A DNA stretch of 61,672 nucleotides from Pseudomonadota bacterium (lineage in GTDB: Bacteria; Pseudomonadota; Gammaproteobacteria; Xanthomonadales; Xanthomonadaceae): NCBI GenBank assembly GCA_023386795.1, contig JAEWJB010000174.1, positions 1 through 61,672 on the forward strand. Reading direction: 5' to 3'. Under the pieces are notes generated by a model, which saw nothing but the letters and a program-made list of their open reading frames with translations, was not told the DNA's origin and did no database searches. The position numbers and the translations under genes are program-made. This document shows, piece by piece, positions 57,336 to 61,672 of the stretch; positions within the stretch are counted from its first letter, which is position 1, and every line of letters starts with the position of its first letter.

Positions 57336-58604
57336 TCAGGTTCCGCGGGTGGAGGTGGCAGGGCTCGCGTCGCGGCACGGCGGCGCGGGCAATGCGTCGC
57401 GCGCGCCGTGACGCAGGACATGCGCGGCGAGCTGCGCCACCAGCAGCAGCAGCAGGCAGAACGTGGCCAGCGCGTTCCAGCCGCCCCATTGCCAGACACT
57501 GCCGCTCAGCGAACCGAGCAGGCTCGCGCCGACGTAATAGGCCAGCAGGTACAGCGACGCCGCATGGCTGCGGTGTTCACCCCCCAGCCGGCCGACCCAC
57601 GCACTGGCCGCCGAATGGGCGATGAAGAAGCCGATGGTGAGCAACACCACGCCCAGGATCACCCACGCCAGCACGTGCGCCAGCGTGAGCAGCACGCCGG
57701 CGATGGCGCACACCACGCCCGCCTGCACCACCGGGCCACGGCCGAACCGGTCCGACGCCGCCCCCGCAATGGAAGAACTGACGATGCCAAACACATAGGC
57801 CCCGAAAATCAGGCCGATCTGGCTCTGGCTCAAGCCGAACTCCGGGCCGCCAAGACGGAAGCCGGCGTAGTTGTAGACGCTCACGAAGCAGCCCATCAGC
57901 AGGAACGGCAACGAGAACAGCCACGGCAGGTGGCGGTCACGCAGGTGCCCACTCCATGCGCGCAAGTGGAAGCCGAGGTTGATGCCGTGGCGGCGCAGGA
58001 AATGGCGCGAGGGTGGCAGCAACAGCACGAAGCCGACCGCGCACAAAAGGTCGACCACGCCCAGCGTTGTCAGCGCGGTGCGCCAACCGAAGTGGTCGGT
58101 GAGCACGCTCATGGCGATGCGCCCGGTCATGCCCCCGAAAGCATTGCCGGCGACATACAGGCCGGTCGCCGCACCCAGGCGGGTGGCTGGCAGCTCCTCG
58201 GCCAAATACACCATGGCCACCGCCGGCACGCCGCCCAGCGCCAGGCCGGAGAGCGTGCGCACCACCACCAGCGAACCCCAGTGCGGCAGCCATGCGGCGA
58301 TGATGTTGAGCACGGCGGCCAAGGCGATGGAACAGAACATCAATCCACGCCGGCCGAGGTTTTCAGACACCGCGCCGGCGCAGAAGATGGCAATCGCCAA
58401 CGCACCGGTGGCCAGCGAGAGCGGCAACGAGCTGGCCGCCGCGCCCACGTGGAAGGTGCGCGCGAACTCGGGCAGCAACGGCTGCACGCTGTACAGCAGC
58501 GAGAAGGTGGCAAAGCCGGCCAGGAACAGCGCGATGCGGATGCGCAGCAGGGTGGCCTGTGGGAGATCGCCGGGGCGGGCCACGGCGGGAGCAGAGGTGT
58601 TCAC
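57336..58604 (-). CDS. MFS transporter, YnfM-like
   Basis: A 422-residue transporter with 12 predicted spans. The start IALFLAGFATFSLLYSVQPLLPEFARTFHV is the hallmark of the YnfM/sugar-efflux-like branch, followed by SENLGRRGLMF (loop 2-3 motif) and GGVPAVAMVYLAEELPATRLG. GTG at 58604 is chosen because it gives the family N-terminus; the much longer frame runs through the divergent lysR gene. Substrate is unknown. E. coli ynfM is next to the LysR gene ynfL in the same divergent form, and LysR control is likely here. Confidence 0.85.
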   Translation of the reverse strand: MNTSAPAVARPGDLPQATLLRIRIALFLAGFATFSLLYSVQPLLPEFARTFHVGAAASSLPLSLATGALAIAIFCAGAVSENLGRRGLMFCSIALAAVLNIIAAWLPHWGSLVVVRTLSGLALGGVPAVAMVYLAEELPATRLGAATGLYVAGNAFGGMTGRIAMSVLTDHFGWRTALTTLGVVDLLCAVGFVLLLPPSRHFLRRHGINLGFHLRAWSGHLRDRHLPWLFSLPFLLMGCFVSVYNYAGFRLGGPEFGLSQSQIGLIFGAYVFGIVSSSIAGAASDRFGRGPVVQAGVVCAIAGVLLTLAHVLAWVILGVVLLTIGFFIAHSAASAWVGRLGGEHRSHAASLYLLAYYVGASLLGSLSGSVWQWGGWNALATFCLLLLLVAQLAAHVLRHGARDALPAPPCRDASPATSTRGT

Positions 58605-58681
58605 GACAGTGCGGCGGGAAGAAGTGGCGCCATTGTTCGCCGCACCCGACCCCCTGTCCAATATATGATGCAAGCGGTCTC

Positions 58682-58698
58682 CATATCTGGTGCATATG
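58682..58698. promoter_or_regulatory. LysR-type operator at the divergent MFS/LysR start
   Basis: CATAT-N7-ATATG is a perfect inverted repeat containing the T-N11-A core of LysR boxes. It overlaps the start codon region of the lysR gene. A related half (ATATGATGCA) lies upstream at about 58671-58682. The position suits autorepression together with activation of the divergent transporter. Confidence 0.5.
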
Positions 58699-59601
58699 AT
58701 GGAATTGCGCCACCTGCGGTATTTCCTGGCCGTCGCCGAGGAAGCCAATTTCACCCGGGCCGCGGCCCGGCTGGGCATCGGCCAGCCGCCGCTGAGCCAG
58801 CAGATCCAGGCGCTGGAGCGGGAACTGGGCACGCCGCTGTTCCGCCGCACCCATGCGGGCGCTGAACTGACCGAAGCCGGCGAGGCGTTCCTGGTCGAGG
58901 TACGCCGCGTGCTGGCCGATGTGGAACGCGCGGCCGACACGGCGCGCCGCATCGCCCGCGGCGAGGCCGGCCGGCTGCGGCTGGGCTTCACCGCGTCGGC
59001 CGCGTTCAATCCGCGCGTGCCGCGTCTGATCCGCGATTTCCGTCGCCAATGGCCGTTGGTGCAACTGGTATTGGAGGAAACCAACACGGCCGGACTGCTG
59101 GACGCGTTGCGCAACGGCCGGCTCGATGCGGCCTTCATCCGCTATACGCCGTCCGCATTGCCGGCCGGGCTGGACCTGATGCGTTTTCCCGATGAGCCCA
59201 TGCTCATCGCAGTGCCGGCCGCGCATCCGCTGGCGCAGCACGCCAGCGCTCCGCTTCGCGCGCTCGCCGGTGAGCCGTTCATCCTGTTCCCGCGCAGCTT
59301 CGGCAGCAGCTTGTACGACGAAATCCTCTCGGTATGCCGCGAGTCGGGCTTTAGCCTGCAGATCACCCAGGAGGCGCCGCAGATGTCCTCCATCGTCAAT
59401 CTCGTCGCCGCCGAGCTGGGCGTTTCGGTGGTGCCCGCCTCCACCGCGCAGATGCAGTTGCCCGGCGTGCGCTACGTGTCCATCGAAGGGCGCGTGCCGC
59501 TGGCGCGCCTGGCACTGGCGACCCATCCCGCCACGCGCGCGAGCGCGCCGGTGGTACGCCATCTGTGGGCACTGGCGCACGACACGCCGCAAGCGCCCTG
59601 A
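58699..59601 (+). CDS. LysR-family transcriptional regulator
   Basis: A 300-residue regulator. The helix-turn-helix MELRHLRYFLAVAEEANFTRAAARLGIGQPPLSQQIQALE covers residues 1-40 and the co-inducer-binding domain starts near RLRLGFTASAAFNPRVPRL. RLDAAFIRY and the LPAGLD block resemble regulators of the BenM/CatM-like branch. The ATG at 58699 is the family start; ATG at 58696 and a GTG at 58690 are alternatives. It is divergent from the YnfM-like transporter, its likely target. Confidence 0.9.
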   Translation: MELRHLRYFLAVAEEANFTRAAARLGIGQPPLSQQIQALERELGTPLFRRTHAGAELTEAGEAFLVEVRRVLADVERAADTARRIARGEAGRLRLGFTASAAFNPRVPRLIRDFRRQWPLVQLVLEETNTAGLLDALRNGRLDAAFIRYTPSALPAGLDLMRFPDEPMLIAVPAAHPLAQHASAPLRALAGEPFILFPRSFGSSLYDEILSVCRESGFSLQITQEAPQMSSIVNLVAAELGVSVVPASTAQMQLPGVRYVSIEGRVPLARLALATHPATRASAPVVRHLWALAHDTPQAP

Positions 59602-59616
59602 ACCCCGGCGCGCTGC

Positions 59617-60429
59617 TCAGCCCGGCAAGCGGAAGAAAGCACGCGCGGCGGCGGTGGTGGTCATCGCGCTGGTGGCCACATCCTCGCCGCGGTCGCGAGC
59701 CAGCTCCTCGACGATATGCGCCAGGAACATCGGCTCGTTGCGCCGGTCCTTGGGCATCGGCTTGAGGGTACGCGGCAGCAGGTACGGCGCGTCGGTCTCG
59801 ATCATGAGCCGCTCGGCGGGAATGTGCTTCACCAACTCGCGCAGGTGCTCGCCGCGGCGCTCGTCGCACAGCCAGCCGGTGATGCCGATGTACCAATCGC
59901 GGTCGAGGTAATCGAACATCTCCTCGCGCGTGCCAGTGAAGCAGTGCACCACCGCCGCGCCGACGCGGCCTTCGAACTGCTTCATCACTGCCAGGAAATC
60001 GGCGTGTGCGTCGCGCTGGTGCAGGAACAAGGGCTTCGGGTGGCCGGCAGCGGCCAGGTCGGCGGCGATCTGCAGTTGCCGTTCGAACGCGCGGCGCTGG
60101 GCCGGGCGCGGGGAGAAATCGCGGAAGTAATCCAGCCCGCATTCGCCCACCGCCACCACTTCCGGGTGTGCGAGCAGCGCGCGCATCTCGGCATCGCATT
60201 CCTCGGTGTATTCCACCGCATGGTGCGGATGCACGCCGGCAGTGGCGTACAGGAAGCCGGGATGGCGCTGGGCCAACGCCAGTGCCAGCGGCGAATGCTC
60301 GCGGCTGGCGCCGGTCACCACCATCGCCGCCACGCCGGCGTCGCGGGCGCGTTGCAGCACGGCGTCGCGGTCGCGGTCGAAGGCGTCATGGGTGAGGTTG
60401 GCGCCGATGTCGATCAGTTGCATGGCCAT
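59617..60429 (-). CDS. tatD: TatD-type metal-dependent deoxyribonuclease
   Basis: A 270-residue TIM-barrel hydrolase, nearly collinear with E. coli TatD. IDIGANLTHDAF, STAGVHPH-like ATAGVHPHH, VVAVGECGLDYFRDFS, HQRDAH, VVHCFTGTREEMFDYL, YIGITGWLCDERRG and LMIETDAPYLLPR include the metal ligands. It acts as a 3'-5' exonuclease in repair and nucleotide turnover. It converges with the lysR gene, 15 bases apart. A second ATG at 60423 is possible. Confidence 0.94.
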   Translation of the reverse strand: MAMQLIDIGANLTHDAFDRDRDAVLQRARDAGVAAMVVTGASREHSPLALALAQRHPGFLYATAGVHPHHAVEYTEECDAEMRALLAHPEVVAVGECGLDYFRDFSPRPAQRRAFERQLQIAADLAAAGHPKPLFLHQRDAHADFLAVMKQFEGRVGAAVVHCFTGTREEMFDYLDRDWYIGITGWLCDERRGEHLRELVKHIPAERLMIETDAPYLLPRTLKPMPKDRRNEPMFLAHIVEELARDRGEDVATSAMTTTAAARAFFRLPG

Positions 60430-60485
60430 GGGACGTAAGCGGAAAGCGCGGCATTGTATCCGGCGCGGGCTTTATCCTTGTCACG

Positions 60486-61672
60486 ATGGCCACTCCCGAT
60501 TTCCCGATCTCCCCGCTGCTGCCGCAGATCCGCGACAGCCTGCTGCAGCATCCGCGGCTGGTGCTCGAAGCGCCGCCCGGCGCCGGCAAGACCACCCAGG
60601 TGCCGCTGGCGCTGCTCGATGCGCCATGGCGCGAAGGTCGCCGCATCGTGATGCTGGAGCCGCGACGCGTCGCCGCGCGCAGCGCCGCCACGTTCATGGC
60701 GCGGCAGCTGGGCGAGGAGGTCGGCGAGACGGTCGGCTACCGCATCCGCTTCGAGAACCGCACCAGCGCGCGGACGCGCATCGAGGTGGTCACCGAGGGC
60801 ATCCTCACCCGGATGATCCAGGACGATCCGCTGCTGGAAGACGTGGCCGCGATCCTGTTCGACGAATTCCACGAGCGCCACCTCGCCGGCGACCTCGGCC
60901 TGGCGCTGGCGCTGGACGTGCAATCGCAACTGCGCGAGGACCTGCGCATCGTGGTGATGTCGGCCACGCTGGATGGCGAACGCCTCGCCCGCTTCCTCGA
61001 CGCGCCACGGCTGTCCAGCGAAGGGCGCAGCTTCCCGGTGGAGATCACGCACTTCCCCGCGCGACGCGACGAGGGGCTGGAGCCACAGGCCCGGCGAGCG
61101 GTGGAGCAGGCGCTGGCACAACATCCGGGCGACGTGCTGGTGTTCCTGCCCGGCCAGCGCGAGATCGCGCGCGTGCAGACGGCGCTGGAAGGCGTGCTCG
61201 ACCCGGCGGTGCAGGTGCTGCCGCTGCATGGCGAGCTGCCGCTGGAACAGCAGACGCGTGTGTTGCAGCCCGATGCACAGGGCCACCGCCGCGTGGTGCT
61301 GGCGACCAATGTGGCCGAATCCTCGGTGACATTGCCCGGCGTGCGCGTGGTGGTCGATGCCGGCCTGGCACGCGAGCCGGCCTACGACCCGAACAGCGGA
61401 TTCTCGCGCCTGGAAACTGCCACCATCTCGCAGGCCTCGGCCGACCAGCGCGCCGGCCGCGCGGGCCGCGTCGCCTCCGGCTGGGCTTACCGACTGTGGC
61501 CGCAATCGCAGCGGCTGGAAGCACAGCGGCGCGCGGAGATCGGCCAGGTCGAACTGGCGGCGCTGGCGCTGGAGTTGGCGGCGTGGGGATCGGACGCGCT
61601 GCGCTTCGTCGATGCCCCGCCCCCCGGCGCGCTTGCCGCGGCACGCGAACTGCTGCAGCGGCTCGGCGCGCT
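60486..61672 (+). CDS. hrpB: ATP-dependent helicase HrpB, N-terminal part (cut by window edge)
   Basis: The first 395 residues of a DExH-box helicase of the HrpB family. LEAPPGAGKTTQVPLALL is motif I, MLEPRRVAARSAA motif Ia, LFDEFHERHLAGDLGLAL motif II with the DEFHERH variant typical of HrpB, and VVMSATLDGERLA motif III. VLVFLPGQREIARV, VVLATNVAESSVTLPGVRVVVD and QRAGRAGRVASGWAYRLW are motifs IV-VI. The full protein is usually about 820 residues. Its role in bacteria is unclear, though relatives act in RNA processing. The gene continues past 61672. Confidence 0.93.
   Translation, partial: MATPDFPISPLLPQIRDSLLQHPRLVLEAPPGAGKTTQVPLALLDAPWREGRRIVMLEPRRVAARSAATFMARQLGEEVGETVGYRIRFENRTSARTRIEVVTEGILTRMIQDDPLLEDVAAILFDEFHERHLAGDLGLALALDVQSQLREDLRIVVMSATLDGERLARFLDAPRLSSEGRSFPVEITHFPARRDEGLEPQARRAVEQALAQHPGDVLVFLPGQREIARVQTALEGVLDPAVQVLPLHGELPLEQQTRVLQPDAQGHRRVVLATNVAESSVTLPGVRVVVDAGLAREPAYDPNSGFSRLETATISQASADQRAGRAGRVASGWAYRLWPQSQRLEAQRRAEIGQVELAALALELAAWGSDALRFVDAPPPGALAAARELLQRLGA

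Noticed and set aside
58605..59138. N-terminal extension of the MFS transporter
   Set aside because: It would run through the divergent lysR gene and promoter. The hydrophobic family start begins after the GTG at 58604.
1..61672. CRISPR arrays, tRNA and rRNA genes, insertion sequences, phage genes
   Set aside because: No regularly spaced repeats, no cloverleaf or rRNA-like segment, and no transposase, integrase or phage structural gene was seen.

Overview
The window is GC-rich chromosomal DNA, densely coded with short spacers and many ATGA-type overlaps. The gene content points to a gammaproteobacterium of the order Lysobacterales (Xanthomonadales), most likely Rhodanobacteraceae (Luteibacter, Dyella or Rhodanobacter type). 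Supporting signs are the birA-coaX pair, a PhoPQ pair preceded by a PepSY gene, the bioB-F-H-(SDR)-C order, LpxO, and REP-like repeats of the form GTAGGAGCGGCTTCAGCCGC. This placement comes from recall of family and gene order, not from a search.

Layout. 1-6.8 kb: birA-coaX, a small exported protein, the MtfA peptidase, phoPQ with its PepSY partner, and dusA. 7-8.9 kb: a short accessory patch with an AT-rich membrane protein, an exported HExxH protein and an orphan double-glycine-leader peptide. 9-15.8 kb: the divergent qorR/qorB pair, dinG, aroE, a beta-propeller protein, a PAP2-like membrane phosphatase and a 47-residue membrane peptide. 15.8-33.4 kb: one large exopolysaccharide locus. Its minus-strand arm holds yjbE, wza, yjbF, yjbG, yjbH, then a priming transferase, a Wzx flippase, a fused cytidylyltransferase-reductase of the CDP-ribitol synthase type, a LicD transferase, two glycosyltransferases, a Wzy-like polymerase and galE. 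Its plus-strand arm holds wzb and wzc, which diverge from yjbE. 33.4-36.3 kb: an exported protein, a LytS/LytTR two-component pair and a small coiled-coil protein.

36.4-42.4 kb: the biotin genes bioB, bioF, bioH, an unusual SDR gene and bioC, led by a candidate BirA operator, followed by lpxO. bioA and bioD are absent; the birA that would read this operator lies 35 kb away in the same window. 42.5-48.5 kb: a SnoaL-like protein, a YdcF/SanA-like protein, a PLP lyase, a Tyr/Gly/Pro-rich lipoprotein, a structured intergenic region with converging terminators, mnmG, a gamma-carbonic anhydrase and a YkgJ protein. 48.5-61.7 kb: ilvD, small membrane proteins, pncA, purU, a beta-hydroxyacid dehydrogenase, an old yellow enzyme, a sirtuin, a VOC protein, the ynfM-like/LysR divergent pair, tatD and the start of hrpB.

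The most interesting system is the exopolysaccharide locus. A Yjb/Wza-Wzb-Wzc export machine is combined with what looks like CDP-ribitol synthesis plus a LicD-type transferase, in a block of visibly lower GC. This suggests a secreted polymer decorated with ribitol phosphate or a similar polyol phosphate. Other points worth attention are the BirA operator with the Escherichia coli spacing, the orphan GG-leader peptide, the atypical SDR inside the biotin operon, and possible small RNAs upstream of mnmG.
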